Assembly (NCBI GenBank): GCA_014526335.1
Contig: JACTAT010000037.1
Span: 13,406,139-13,470,138 of the forward strand
DNA: 64,000 nt
Direction: 5' to 3'
DNA from: Chrysaora quinquecirrha
Taxonomy: Eukaryota > Cnidaria > Scyphozoa > Semaeostomeae > Pelagiidae
Position 1 is the first letter of the stretch. Each line of letters begins with the position of its first letter. A program made the translations under genes and the position numbers. The notes below the pieces were generated by a model. It made no database searches and was not told the DNA's origin. It saw only the letters and a program-made list of their open reading frames with translations. Shown here piece by piece: positions 1 to 10,048 of this stretch.

Positions 1-77
1 TTATTTTCAGCCGTTCTTTTAGTAATTAAGCATTTTTGTGAGTTTATTCTGCACATTTGTATTACGTTCAGCCTGAA

Positions 78-378
78 GGAGGGGGGCACGGGTTGCGGGT
101 TTGGCCGATTTTGCCCTCGGGTTTTCGGGTTACAGCAAAAAATCGTGCAGGTTTTCGGGTCGGGTATATTTTACGGGCGACGGGTTTTGCCATTTTTCTA
201 TCTCGGTTTTCGGTTATGGTACCAAAAATGTGCGGGTTTTCGGGTTTTAAACCTCACAAAGGATATCAATGTGTAAAATTCTTTAAACATGTGTTAAAAC
301 TAAGGTCATCCGGGTATCCGGTTTTGTCCCAATTTTCCTCCGGGTTTTCGGGTTTTGATACCCCCCAAAGCTCCCTCC
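78..378. mobile_element. G-rich insertion with iterated CGGGTTTTCGGG motif
   Basis: This 301-bp segment is present in copy A and absent from copy B, where the flanks join directly at 27225. It is bounded by TGAA on both sides (74-77 and 379-382), which looks like a 4-bp target duplication. The ends are imperfect inverted repeats (GGAGGGGGG at the left, CTCCCTCC at the right). The inside carries many copies of a GGTTTTCGGGT-like motif. The superfamily is not recognised. Confidence 0.6.
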
Positions 379-383
379 TGAAA

Positions 384-533
384 ATGTCTTCAACGAAGGT
401 TCTTACATGCTGTGGTTTTAGAAGTGTGGCATAATTTATGGTTACATATGGTTTGTTAGAAGTGTGGTATAACCCTGGAATACGTTTGAGAGAAAGTGAG
501 ATTTTTTTGCTGAACCAGAAAAATGATACTTAA
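384..533 (+). pseudogene. Broken copy of a 49-codon ORF (copy A)
   Basis: This matches the intact 49-codon frame at 27227-27376. After MSSTKVL and a CCGFRSVA stretch, copy A has an in-frame TAA at codon 17 where copy B reads Tyr-Ile. The rest of the frame stays open to the same position. Either the ORF is not a real protein or this copy is inactivated. Confidence 0.3.
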
Positions 534-781
534 AAAAATGCACTTCCATACAAAATCCAACACCTCTCGAAGTTAACGCACGCTAAACTTTTAGACACTT
601 TCAATTCTTAGAATAATTTCAAAATAATTTCAAGGTTTTATGACAGTGCTATTTTCTTTTAATTCCATTCCGATATTTTTCGTTCCATTCCTCTTAATAA
701 TTCCATTCCAGCATTACCTATTCCATGTTTTAAAGAAACCATTAAACAAAAGCGTCTGCACGACAAATCAACATGCGCATA

Positions 782-964
782 CTAGCCTGCGCGCAGACTC
801 AGACACTTTCAAGAGTGTAGAGTCTGGAGTTTATGCCCCCTCGTATATACGCTATGAATATATGGAGCCGTTTTGCACATAATAATGCATATATCTGTCA
901 CGAGGATGGGTTGAATTCGCAGACTCTACACTCTTGAAAGTGTTTGAGTCTGCGCGCAGGCTAG
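782..964. mobile_element. 183-bp MITE with about 45-bp inverted repeats
   Basis: The ends CTAGCCTGCGCGCAGACTCA and its complement are near-perfect inverted repeats about 45 bp long, leaving only about 90 bp between them. CGCATA flanks both ends (776-781 and 965-970) and may be a 6-bp target duplication. There is no coding capacity. The superfamily is not identified. The surrounding 534-1085 has no gene; 655-725 has TTCCATTCC-like runs. Confidence 0.7.
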
Positions 965-1166
965 CGCATACTAACGAACGCTAATGCTTCCTTGTAAAAC
1001 AAAAGGTCTGTTTTCCTGGAAAGGGAAAGCATCACCAACTACCACATACCAATTTTCTTTCCCTCGGTGCCGCCAGATCCTCAAAATCAATAATAATAAA
1101 AAATAATTCATTTCATTTTTTCATTTGAGGCTTTATTTAGCATCTACAGGTACAAATATCTGGACC

Positions 1167-1440
1167 TACAATCTTGGACAAAATATTTGAAACAAGGCCT
1201 ATTCCAGCGAGTTTCTAATTCATGAACTCCAACGCTTCCCCCTGTACCCCAAAACAATGTTGGTAGCAAAGGAAGACATCTTTTATTCGAAACAACATTG
1301 TAGCGGGGGAGATATGGAATCCATTTGTTATGGCAAAACTATTTAGGCTGTTCCAATCACTGCACACCTGGGCGAGATTCAAGGTGTTTGGTCGAAGTGG
1401 GAAACTGATCCAACAAAGTTATAGTTTTATTTCTATTTTT
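1167..1440. mobile_element. Truncated MITE with CAATCTTGGACAAAAT end (copy A)
   Basis: The left end CTACAATCTTGGACAAAATA is the same as that of the complete element at 34721-34958, but the matching right end is missing here. The copy B counterpart starts at about 28710. The inside contains the AACAATGTTGGTA / AACATTGTA imperfect palindrome shared by the family. Confidence 0.6.
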
Positions 1441-1487
1441 GACATTTGCAGTTAACCCAACGGTGCCTTATCATTAATTAACCTTAA

Positions 1488-1926
1488 CAGTGGCGTAGCG
1501 GAGGTCTGTGGGGCCCTTAGTGACGTAGTGGAACTGGGGCCCCTTGTTACCATGTCTAATAAGGAACTAGGAAGCTGAAATAGGAAATAGGCACAAGAAA
1601 ATAGGGAATAGGAAACTGCAAGTATATCGAAAGTTTTTGGACGATGGTATTTTTTCGGCGGTTGCAACAACTACTTTACACAATGGAGGGTCAGATTTTA
1701 AAAACTTCAGGTAATGATAAGCTAATCCTGCTCTAAAGCATCAACTTGGCAATATCAATGACTTTCTCGCTTATAAGCAGTTTGTCATGTAAGAAAACAC
1801 TCGCATTTCATCAAGAAAGATCTTTTCATTAAGACATAATTTTAAAGTTGGGGGCCCCTTGGAGCCTCGTATTAGCGGGGGCCCTTAGTTGTATGCCCTA
1901 AAGGTAACCACCGTCGGCTACACCAC
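1488..1926. mobile_element. Non-autonomous hAT element, right tip lost
   Basis: It begins CAGTGGCGTAGCGGAGG and ends CGTCGGCTACACCAC, the same termini as the complete element at 50672-51211, and it shares the GGGGCCCTTAG segments. CAGTGGCGTAGC is a typical hAT terminus. The final TG and an 8-bp duplication are missing here. Copy B has unrelated sequence at this point (29040-29380). No open frame. Confidence 0.7.
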
Positions 1927-2316
1927 AATAAATAAACTATACATGCTCCATGATGAGTCCAGGTGATTTTGCACTTTTCATCCTTGGCAAGTTAAGGTTG
2001 CCTTTGCAAAAAAGCTTGTACAACAAAACTCAAAAGTGTACTACTATATACTATAACAAATTGTACTATACTATAACAATACTATACTATACAACAGTAT
2101 TAGTTGTACTATAACAAAAGTCAAAAGTGCTAAAACTTAAGAAACCCCTGCTATTATCGATGAACCAAAGTTTCAAGCACAATAAAGCAAGCTATACATA
2201 AATGATTTTATGTACAATGCTGTCGCAATATGCGTGCAACAAGAGACAAGAGTCTACAGAATATAAACTCCATTTTAATTTATTCTCCAACTCCAAATTA
2301 TCCATAACTCAGATAC

Positions 2317-2669
2317 ACGTATTATTTTTTATAAGAAACCCTTTGTAAGAAACCCAGACTCTCGAATGGCAAAAAACTTAAGAAACTCCAGTACTGGAAT
2401 TTTTTTTAACTAAGACAGCGAAAATAGTCTTTTATTTCCCGTATTTCGTCTGCTATAAAGCCTTTTGTGACAAGCAGGCAACAGGAAACCCATATATGCA
2501 TTCAAACACGATCGATAAATGTGTTTGGAACATCATTCAGATAGAATAACTGTGTTGCAAATATGGATATTCAAGAAACTCTTAAGAAACTTTCAGTACT
2601 CAAAATCCGAAAATTTTAAGAAACTTTCAGTACTGGATCAATTTTTTAGTTTCTTATAAAAAATACGTA
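2317..2669. mobile_element. TA-flanked MITE, GTTTCTTA subfamily (copy A)
   Basis: The left end reads TACACGTATTATTTTTTATA followed by AGAAAC. The right end is the complement (GTTTCTTATAAAAAATACG followed by TA). The inside repeats TAAGAAAC / AAGAAACT about eight times, which is the same motif as the inner end of the terminal repeat. The copy B version is at 29763-30119. No open frame. The rest of 1927-3280 shows no coding sequence and is probably promoter-proximal DNA of the gene starting at 3281. Confidence 0.65.
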
Positions 2670-3280
2670 TAAACGATAAAAGCTGATGTATTTGGACTAT
2701 GCTGAAAGGAACATCGTGTTTTATAATTCAAAAATGAAAACCAATGCAAGTGAATCGTTATGGATTCAAATTCCGGTTTTCCATTCTAACATTCCATAAT
2801 CTATGTTGGTCCATGTTTTTAGGCTAGCCGGAAAAAATTCTGAGAAAACACTCTGCTGCGTGCGTGTCTTGGGAAACTTAATTTTTCATGATAAACAAAC
2901 ACATTTGATTTGCTTTCTGCGAAAACAGGTCATTTTTCTCGGAAAACCGTATCACAAAATATTAAGTGTCACAATTTGTATTAATTTATTACTAATTTAT
3001 CTATCTTTTCTAGAAGTAGACGTGAAATAGGGAAAAAACTGGATACAGTAGCGTTCTTTTTGTCGTTGTTTTGTTTTGTTTAATAACTAAAAAATTGTGC
3101 AGTTATTTGGGTGACGAGTTTCGTTATTGAAGTGAACTTCTTGTCAACTGAACTCTGCGGCTTAGCAACTACATACCACGTGACAATTGTATTTGGTCCA
3201 ATGATAGGATGTTTCGGTCTGCTTGTCATCATTAATCGCGAATCTTTGGGTGATTCAGATCAGCGATCTTCGAAAAGCGC

Positions 3281-3371
3281 ATGGATTTTGTACAGCTCGA
3301 AGAAGTTCAAACTCAACTTCCAGATCAGGAATTTCATCAATCTTCTCAAAACGAAAACACCATGCAGACAG
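3281..3371 (+). CDS. Coding exon 1 of uncharacterised gene, copy A
   Basis: An ATG opens a 30-codon frame (MDFVQLEEVQTQLPD then EFHQSSQNENTMQT) that ends in ACA G followed by the strong donor GTAAGT at 3372. The exon ends in phase 1, which fits the exon at 16701 exactly (G+TT = Val). The same exon in copy B (30728-30818) differs by one amino acid, His here and Asp there, in the F(H/D)QSS stretch. A 116-codon frame covering 3111-3461 lies in another phase and is spurious. Exons 3-5 of this copy are not found after the gap at 17607, so it is incomplete. Confidence 0.65.
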
Positions 3372-3879
3372 GTAAGTCTGTCGTACGGACTGATAGTATT
3401 TTCAACAAATTCATTGGCTTCAGACAATCCAACCGCTTTCAATGTTAAATCTCTAGCGTGAAGTCTCGCAGCGGTTTTGGAAGGGCAAAACAGAAATTGT
3501 TTATTCGATTAAAAAGCTTTTAAAATAGATCAAGAAAACCCTTACACAATCATTTAAAATACATATATACATGGCCACACGGTTTTCATTACAGTATATA
3601 AAACTTTATAAGAAGGAGAGTGACAAGACTTGTTGTTGAGTTGGAGTTTAAAATTGAAAGTATCTTGTATCATACTTTTGTTTCATGAATAGATAACTCT
3701 TATCCAAAAGCAAATTTGTCCTTTTTACTAAATTAAGGAATGAATTTCAATTTTGTAACCAATGATTTTCCTTTTTGTGAGGAAATATCGAAATATAAAC
3801 ATGCGAAAATTCCAAACCAAGGACATTATCCAAACCAAATGTTTTTCTTCTCGTTTCATTGACGTTGCCTCTGCGCGCC

Positions 3880-4209
3880 TTCAGGCTGGCCTGAGGGCTC
3901 AATTGAATAACTGTAAGCAACTAAGAAGTCAAGCAACCAAGCTTATATACTCTTTCTTGTTGTAGGGAAATTGTTCGTTCTTATGATTTGCATGTTGAAG
4001 TTCGTTAGCTAACGTTTTTCCACTTACTGTCTCCCAAAAGTTGTGTTGTAGGCCTAACAGTTAATGATTTTGACCTGCGAAGCCAGCGGTGGTTGTTAGG
4101 TACAATAAATGTTAAGCAACGCTTAAGCAACTTTGAGGGCTGAAATTTCTAAAATTTTAAGCAACTTTGAGGGCTGGACGAAAGTCAAGTTGCTTATTAA
4201 AAAAAAGTG
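3880..4209. mobile_element. 5'-truncated TA-MITE, GTTGCTTA subfamily (copy A)
   Basis: The right end GTTGCTTATTAAAAAAAAGTG is followed by TA (4210-4211). The inside repeats AAGCAACTT five or more times with the linked phrase TTTGAGGGCTG. No matching left terminus is visible near 3870. The same fragment is in copy B (about 31327-31656). Intact relatives are at 35869-36253 and 49280-49663. Confidence 0.6.
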
Positions 4210-4447
4210 TAGTCGTCTTGTCTAAAACACCGATAGAGAATTATTGTTGTGCTTGTTATCAACAAAAGATAAGTAAGCTTTCATTTTAAATTTAAGTATC
4301 TCTCAGGTGAAATTTCAAACTTAGGCAAGATGCAAGAAAGATATTTTCAGCAAAGCTACAGAATCCTGTGGTCTAAACACCCTATGATTTTTCAAAGAAG
4401 TCCAATTAAACAATATCGTATTGAATACGATTTCCCTTTTCCTTTGG

Positions 4448-4754
4448 TGTTGTGATATTAGTTATGTTAATTATTCGTTTATGCTGATAATCATTAAACC
4501 AAATATGGACATTTGATTGACATTTGATAATTATGGGATTGGAAGTATTTTTAGGCTTTGCGAGCACGTTTTTGGGGAGTTGGTTTTTATGGAAGTTCTT
4601 TGAGAGTTCGTAGAGTTATGATGGTATCTTTTGGTGATAAATTGGTGATTATCATTTATTGTATATAGTGTAAATATTATAAAAACTGCTATTTGTTCTT
4701 TGTTACTCTTTTGCTCGGATCATTGCACCGCATACCACGGTAATAAACACAACA
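4448..4754 (+). repeat. 5' LTR of gypsy element
   Basis: Starts TGTTGTGATATT and ends ATAAACACAACA. It is duplicated at 9740-10048. It contains an AATAAA-type signal near its 3' end (4742-4748) and a TATAAAA-like stretch near 4678. Confidence 0.9.
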
Positions 4755-4756
4755 TT

Positions 4757-4774
4757 TGGAGGTCCTACCGAGAT
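4757..4774 (+). other. Primer binding site, tRNA-Gln type
   Basis: TGGAGGTCCTACCGAGAT starts two bases after the LTR. It is complementary, with one mismatch, to the 3' end of animal tRNA-Gln (…CTCGGTGGGACCTCCA), recalled from general knowledge of tRNA sequences. Confidence 0.7.
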
Positions 4775-4852
4775 CGAGTTTTGGTTAGGCCATTTGGTCA
4801 TTTGATATTCTGACTTTGGTAAACATATATTGATTTTATTGTTGAAGAAACT

Positions 4853-6166
4853 ATGCCTCGATATCCACAGATCGCAAAATTTAAAGGGGACAATGAAACA
4901 AGTTTTTTGCGTTGGGGCCTGCAGTTTGAAGCACAGTTAAAGGCCTTCGATATCAAAGATGAGGATGATTCTTGGAGAGACTTACTTTTGATTTATACTG
5001 AAGACAACGCGTTCACCGTTGCCTCTAAAGCAATCGCTGATAATAACGCTATCACTTTTCAGCAATTAAAAGATGTTCTAGCACAAAGATTTTGTGGGGC
5101 TGATTATAAACGGGCGTTAGAGCTTAAATTACGCAACTTATCCTTCAAGAAAGGGACAAAAATTGCTCCATTTGTAAACGAGCTTAGAAATACGGTCCAA
5201 GAATTGTATGGGATTACAAATGATGACGCTATCAACTCTATAGCGATCAACCATGTTCTGGCAAATTTAGAGGATTCGATGAGAAAAGAAACCAAAATTC
5301 TGCAGCTTGCAGGAAATACAAAATTGGAAAATATTTTGGAATTATTGCAAGAAAAATTTGAAGGAAATGCTTTGACTGTGAGTACTTCTTCTGCTGCTGT
5401 GTTCCAAGGTGCCGCGATGTCTGCTAGAAATAGCTCTGCTGATGACAAAAGTCGACTGGATCGATTGGAAACAATGATGGTCAATGTCATAGACAAGTTA
5501 GAAAGTTTCGGGCACTCACAACAAAATAGGCCAAGAGACAGAAGAAATTGTGAAAACTGCCATCAGTCAGGACATGATAAGTCTCGATGTTGGAAGTTGA
5601 AAACATGCAATAAGTGTAATGAAAGGGGGCATATTGCAAGATTCTGTAAAGCTTCACCCACCAATCAACATGGAAATAGCAGTGCAGGAGTTAAAGTGGA
5701 TAGTGCTGAAAGTGCTTGTTCAGTTACCCCTGGCAGAAGAACAATGCTGAAAATAAAGGTTGGACAATTGGAAATGAACTTTCTATATGACCCAGGAAGT
5801 CAGTTTTCTATTATTCCAAGAAATAAATTTGAGCTGCTAGAAAACAAGCCAGCTTTGGTGCCAATTAAAGAGTCGGGGGTTGGAGTTGCTGGTAATAAAT
5901 TTCAAATTGATGGTGTTGCCTATTTGAATATGAAATTGGTTACAAGAGATGGATCAGACTACATGGTTGAATATGAACCTGTTTTAGTAACCTCTGCTGT
6001 TGATACTTGTATTTTTGGAATCAAGACTGAACGCCGCTTTAAAGAAACTCACAGAAGTGATGAAAACATGACTTTGACTTATTTGTTACACCAAATAGAG
6101 AAGATGTTACTGTTGCATGTTACTATGAAGCAGAAAGCAATAATAGTCATGCTTGTATTAAAGTAG
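4853..6166 (+). CDS. gag-pr: Gypsy Gag with zinc knuckles and aspartic protease
   Basis: This is a 437-codon frame. Residues 1-200 resemble the Gag capsid region of gypsy elements (a helix-rich stretch with W22, L-rich). Two CCHC zinc knuckles start at about residues 233 (CENCHQSGHDKSRC) and 252 (CNKCNERGHIARFC); these bind the genomic RNA. An aspartic protease follows, with the active-site motif D313-P-G-S in FLYDPGSQFSIIP, the less common DPGS form instead of DTG/DSG. The last 35 or so codons, after roughly 6080, are out of frame: another frame continues pol-like sequence (TPNREDVTVACYYEAES) to about 6225. The frame is therefore shifted near 6080 and the protein's C-terminus is artificial. 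Confidence 0.85.
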   Translation: MPRYPQIAKFKGDNETSFLRWGLQFEAQLKAFDIKDEDDSWRDLLLIYTEDNAFTVASKAIADNNAITFQQLKDVLAQRFCGADYKRALELKLRNLSFKKGTKIAPFVNELRNTVQELYGITNDDAINSIAINHVLANLEDSMRKETKILQLAGNTKLENILELLQEKFEGNALTVSTSSAAVFQGAAMSARNSSADDKSRLDRLETMMVNVIDKLESFGHSQQNRPRDRRNCENCHQSGHDKSRCWKLKTCNKCNERGHIARFCKASPTNQHGNSSAGVKVDSAESACSVTPGRRTMLKIKVGQLEMNFLYDPGSQFSIIPRNKFELLENKPALVPIKESGVGVAGNKFQIDGVAYLNMKLVTRDGSDYMVEYEPVLVTSAVDTCIFGIKTERRFKETHRSDENMTLTYLLHQIEKMLLLHVTMKQKAIIVMLVLK

Positions 6167-6746
6167 CCAAAGACAACACTTGTGAAGGACAATGGGCTAG
6201 CATGGGTCAAGGGAAAGGTTGAAAATTATTCTGCTGTACGCAAAGAAACCGGGTCATTTTATTTTGAAGGAAATGATGATTTCACAAGCCAAAGATGTTA
6301 AAGTCTGATGGTGTTATAAATGTGATCAAGCACAGAAGACAATACTTTTGATCCGTGATCCAGAATGAATGCGTTTTGGCCACAGTGATAGGACTGCTCG
6401 GCAGATTTCAAATTCATGAAATTTTCGGCCTGATAAATGATTTAGTTGAGGAGTGAAAACTACTCTGTAGAAGTTTAGGTGGTGGGGAACATTTTGATGT
6501 AAAGAAGTTGGCGTTTAACGCAAAATTCACCGAAATTCAGGCTTGAAACAATGTTGAAGGGAAAGCTTCACTCCTTGTTATTATTTATTATATACGTATA
6601 AAGCTATCACAATGTGGCGTTTTCTGAACAACAGCAACAACCAAATATGATATCGAAAATAGGACGTTTTAGGCAGAAAACAACCAAGTTAAGGTTTGCA
6701 CTCATGATAGCATGCGATAAAGCTTGTAGACAATATTCCTGTCTCA
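6167..6746 (+). pseudogene. Degenerate pol N-terminal region of gypsy element
   Basis: No frame is open through here. Up to about 6300 short pieces of pol-like sequence are readable in shifting frames (for example VENYSAVRKETGSFYF). From about 6300 to 6715 I recognise nothing, where an intact element would encode the linker and the start of reverse transcriptase. The coding frame resumes near 6720 (VDNIPVSLPARR). This break alone should make the copy non-autonomous. Confidence 0.6.
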
Positions 6747-7487
6747 TTGCCTGCTAGGCGTCTTCCACACAGTCAGAGGGATACTATTTCAGAACAGATT
6801 GAAAAACTGAAGGCTAAAGGTTATGTAGAAAAGTCTTTCTCTCCTTATGGAGCACCAATAGTACCTGTGGTAAAGAAGGATGGATCATTACGTTTATGTA
6901 TTGATTATAGACAACTTAATGCTAAAACAGTACCTGCTGTTTACCCTATTCCAAGAGCTGATGACATCCTTGATTCACTGATGGGCTCTAAATTTTTTAC
7001 GGTGCTGGATTTGAAGGATGCATATCACCAAATTGCTGTTAATGATGAAGATAGACATAAAACAGCTTTTGTATTGCCCTGGGAGAAATTGCAATGGAAA
7101 CGAATGCCTTTTGGATTGATTGGAGCTCCATATTCACTGTCTGCCTGTATGGATTATGTATTAGCAGAATGCAAGAGTTTTGCAAAGGGATACTATGATG
7201 ATATTATCATTTATAGTGAGGATATGCAGATGCATCTTACTCATGTTGGTAAAGTATTGAACCGTTTAGCTGAATGTGGGTTGCAGATCAACTACAAGAA
7301 ATGTGAGTTTGTTAAGGAGCAAGTTACTTTTGTTGGTCATTTGGTATCTAGAGATGGCATTAGTCCTGCGACAAAGAAGGTAAATGATATTATTAACTTT
7401 CCTCCTCCTGCTGATATAAACTCATTGAGATCATTTTGGGAATGGCATCATACTACCGAAAATTTGTGGAAAATTTCTCAGTTGTAA
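6747..7487 (+). CDS. pol: Gypsy reverse transcriptase domain (frame-broken)
   Basis: Open from at least 6726 without an ATG, so this is an internal part of pol. Reverse transcriptase blocks appear in order: LRLCIDYRQLN (about 49-58), FTVLDLKDAYHQI with catalytic D88, the RMPFGLIGAP block (119-128), and the YYDD box (residues 149-152, catalytic D151/D152). The thumb and connection begin at KKCEFVKEQVTFVGHLVS. Around 7433 the run TTTT appears one T short: the sequence continues as GMASYYRKFVENFS in the +1 frame at 7436, so the last 15 codons or so are out of frame. It would copy the element's RNA into DNA in the cytoplasmic particle if the frame were intact. Confidence 0.9.
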   Translation: MPARRLPHSQRDTISEQIEKLKAKGYVEKSFSPYGAPIVPVVKKDGSLRLCIDYRQLNAKTVPAVYPIPRADDILDSLMGSKFFTVLDLKDAYHQIAVNDEDRHKTAFVLPWEKLQWKRMPFGLIGAPYSLSACMDYVLAECKSFAKGYYDDIIIYSEDMQMHLTHVGKVLNRLAECGLQINYKKCEFVKEQVTFVGHLVSRDGISPATKKVNDIINFPPPADINSLRSFWEWHHTTENLWKISQL

Positions 7488-9592
7488 CAGCACCATTGTA
7501 TGCTTTATTAAAGAAGGGTGTGAAATTCTGTTGGTCTGAAGGTTGTGCCCAAGCCCTCAATTATATCAAAGAGAAACTGAGAAATTCAAACATTCTGGTC
7601 TTTCCTGATTTTACCAAGCCATTTGCTCTGCAGACCGATGCTGCAGATGGAGGGATAGGATTTGTATTGGCACAAGAATATGATTCTGTATTGAAACCTG
7701 TTCTATTTGGGGGCAGAGTATTGTCAGATACAGAAAAGCGCTATTCTGTGACGGATAAGGAGCTGTTAGCCATCTACTATGCGGTAAAGAGATGTGAAGT
7801 GTATCTTTTAGGTCATCAATTTGTGGTTTATACAGACCATAAACCCTTGTCGTATCTTAAGGAATTTAAAGACATTGCAAATCGTAGATTTCGTTGGATA
7901 AGTTACCTTGAAGAGATGGGAACAGTTATTGAGTATATCGAAGGGAAGAATAATATTGTTGCAGATTTCTTGAGCAGAAATATCACAAAGATGCAGAAAG
8001 AGCCAAAATGTGAAACACATGTAAGTGCCTTAAAGCTTGATTATCTTAGTTATGATGTCACTGATTTATTAACGCTTCAGTTAGAAGATTCAGATATTCA
8101 GCAGATGAGACAGATTTTGAACCCGATGTCCTCTGACACTCCTAAGATTGACATACCAAGAGCATATAAGGCTCACATGCAAAAGTTATTTATTGATGAT
8201 GATGGTATCATGAAGTACCGACACCATTCAGGTACTTGTATTGTCACACCAGAACTCCTGAGGGAAGAGATTCTAGCCCTTTGTCATAGTCAATGGACAT
8301 CTGGACATTTTGGCATTTATAAGACACATCGTCGAATATTAGAGCTTTTTTGGTGGCCGGGTCTACATGAACACGTTAATGATTACATAAATAACTGTAG
8401 CATTTGTTTGCGGGTGAAGAGAGATGGTAAGAAACAAGGATGTATGGGAATAAGAGAATGGCCGGATCGCCCTCTTGACTTGATATCAATTGATTATCTT
8501 GTGGAGTTACCTGTTACTGCAAGAAGGAATAGGCACATTATGGTTATAAATGATCACTTTTCAAAATTCATTCAGTGTTATGCTGTAAAGGATCGTACTG
8601 CACTGACTGCGTCGAAATGTGTTCTTGATTATTGTTTGAAATTCGGGTTTCCGTCACGCCTATTTTCTGATCGTGATCCTGCTTTTGAGTCTACCTTATT
8701 TCAGGAATTAATGAAAGCATTGGGGGTGCAGAAACTTCGTACAACTGGCTATAATCCGCGCAGCAATGGATTAACGGAACAATCTAATGCTATGATTAAA
8801 GATTATTTGACCGCTTTTCTCCAGAATACTGATAGGGACCGACCTGATTGGGACTGTTGGTTGAGAGAACTCGCCTATGCGTACAACTCTTCTGTTCATT
8901 CATCGACAGGATTTACTCCTGCTGAACTAATGTTCGGAAGAAAGTTGAGAGTTTCTCTTGATATCTTGTATGGAAATTTGAAAACGAACAAGGATACTCC
9001 ATGTTCTATTGAGCTTTTTCAACAGTCATTAGAATCAATGTATCATCTAGCCAGAAGTCGTATGAACTCTCGACAAAAGGTGTACTCCACATATTATGAC
9101 AAAAAGGTACGGGATAACAAACTGATAACTGGAGATTTGGTTTATATTAATTTGCCTGAGAAGAAAAGGGAGAAGTTAGTGCTGAAATGGGCAGGGCCCT
9201 ATAAAATTGTTGCAGAATCACATCCTGTGTATAACATCGAAGTTGTTACCGAGAAGAAGAGGTATGTTAAAACATTGACCAGAGATAAACTGAGAAAGGC
9301 AGAAGAGCAAGCAAACAGAAGATTACAGGAAGAAGTTGATGATGCAGATGAATGCAGAAATGCTGATAATGGGGAAAACCCTGAAAATTCTACCCCTGTA
9401 TTCGAAGAAGATGACGATGAAGATGATGATGAAGTTGCTGATGTAGCAGAAGCTGAAGACTTAATTGCTGTTAATGACGAGCCTGTTAATGATGGAATCA
9501 GGCGAGGCAGAGGAAGGTACAATTTACGTCCGAACCCTGCAGTAACTCAGCAGTATGACAGACTTTATACACACTTTTTATCTATTTTGTAG
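7436..9592 (+). CDS. pol: Gypsy RNase H and integrase (pol C-terminal part)
   Basis: This is a 718-codon frame continuing pol after the shift near 7433. RNase H: D68 in LQTDAADGGIG, E109 in TDKELLA, D134 in VYTDHKPLSYL, and the ADFLSR end (D177). Integrase: an HHCC zinc site (H284, H291, C321, C324), then the D,D(35)E core with D353 (SIDY), D412 (SDRDPAF) and E448 (GLTEQ), spacing 35. The C-terminal part has an SH3-like segment LKWAGPYKIV, followed by an acidic run (about 9395-9470) and RGRYNLRPN. The integrase catalytic residues are all present. No chromodomain or envelope protein is seen. Confidence 0.92.
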   Translation: MGMASYYRKFVENFSVVTAPLYALLKKGVKFCWSEGCAQALNYIKEKLRNSNILVFPDFTKPFALQTDAADGGIGFVLAQEYDSVLKPVLFGGRVLSDTEKRYSVTDKELLAIYYAVKRCEVYLLGHQFVVYTDHKPLSYLKEFKDIANRRFRWISYLEEMGTVIEYIEGKNNIVADFLSRNITKMQKEPKCETHVSALKLDYLSYDVTDLLTLQLEDSDIQQMRQILNPMSSDTPKIDIPRAYKAHMQKLFIDDDGIMKYRHHSGTCIVTPELLREEILALCHSQWTSGHFGIYKTHRRILELFWWPGLHEHVNDYINNCSICLRVKRDGKKQGCMGIREWPDRPLDLISIDYLVELPVTARRNRHIMVINDHFSKFIQCYAVKDRTALTASKCVLDYCLKFGFPSRLFSDRDPAFESTLFQELMKALGVQKLRTTGYNPRSNGLTEQSNAMIKDYLTAFLQNTDRDRPDWDCWLRELAYAYNSSVHSSTGFTPAELMFGRKLRVSLDILYGNLKTNKDTPCSIELFQQSLESMYHLARSRMNSRQKVYSTYYDKKVRDNKLITGDLVYINLPEKKREKLVLKWAGPYKIVAESHPVYNIEVVTEKKRYVKTLTRDKLRKAEEQANRRLQEEVDDADECRNADNGENPENSTPVFEEDDDEDDDEVADVAEAEDLIAVNDEPVNDGIRRGRGRYNLRPNPAVTQQYDRLYTHFLSIL

Positions 9593-9726
9593 TGTAGTTG
9601 CTTTATTGTTCAAATATTTTGTTATGTTGATTACCATATTAAAAAAAAAAAAAAACAGTACAAAAAATTTTTAGTTAAGTATGTTTAATAGTTATTTTTG
9701 AGTAGCAAGTTGGACACCTTTCCACT

Positions 9727-9739
9727 AAGGGGGGAGGGG
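9727..9739 (+). other. Polypurine tract of gypsy element
   Basis: AAGGGGGGAGGGG lies immediately upstream of the 3' LTR and would prime second-strand synthesis. The stretch 9593-9726 is the AT-rich 3' untranslated part, with an A run at about 9641-9655. Confidence 0.85.
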
Positions 9740-10048
9740 TGTTGTGATATTAGTTATGTTAATTATTCGTTTATGCTGATAATCATTAAACCAAATATGG
9801 ACATTTGATTGACATTTGATAATTATGGGATTGGAAGTATTTTTAGGCTTTGCGAGCACGTTTTTGGGGAGTTGGTTTTTTTATGGAAGTTCTTTGAGAG
9901 TTCGTAGAGTTATGATGGTATCTTTTGGTGATAAATTGGTGATTATCATTTATTGTATATAGTGTAAATATTATAAAAACTGCTATTTGTTCTTTGTTAC
10001 TCTTTTGCTCGGATCATTGCACCGCATACCACGGTAATAAACACAACA
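9740..10048 (+). repeat. 3' LTR of gypsy element
   Basis: Same sequence as 4448-4754 except for two extra T at about 9878. It is followed directly by CTTAAACAACTCG, which is satellite sequence, not by a copy of the left flank CCTTTGG. Confidence 0.9.

Larger units (their letters stand above)
4448..10048 (+). mobile_element. Ty3/gypsy LTR retrotransposon, defective
   Basis: The element is 5.6 kb, with LTRs of 307 and 309 bp that differ, as far as I can see, only by two T in a T run. It has a primer binding site, a gag-protease frame, broken pol N-terminal sequence, a reverse transcriptase frame, and an RNase H-integrase frame after a frameshift, then a polypurine tract. There is no envelope gene. 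It sits in intron 1 of copy A. Copy B keeps an uninterrupted CCTTTGG-TCTGTGG at the corresponding point (about 31898). No target duplication is visible: the right flank is directly satellite DNA, so that side is rearranged. Near-identical LTRs imply a young insertion, but the frames are broken. Confidence 0.95.

Noticed and set aside
3111..3461. 116-codon frame, conserved in both copies (also 30558-30908)
   Set aside because: It covers the real exon 1 in a different phase and its conservation follows from the duplication. The exon frame has a donor and fits exon 2.
4448..10048. Endogenous retrovirus with envelope
   Set aside because: No envelope-like frame between the integrase end and the polypurine tract; the domain order is plain Ty3/gypsy.
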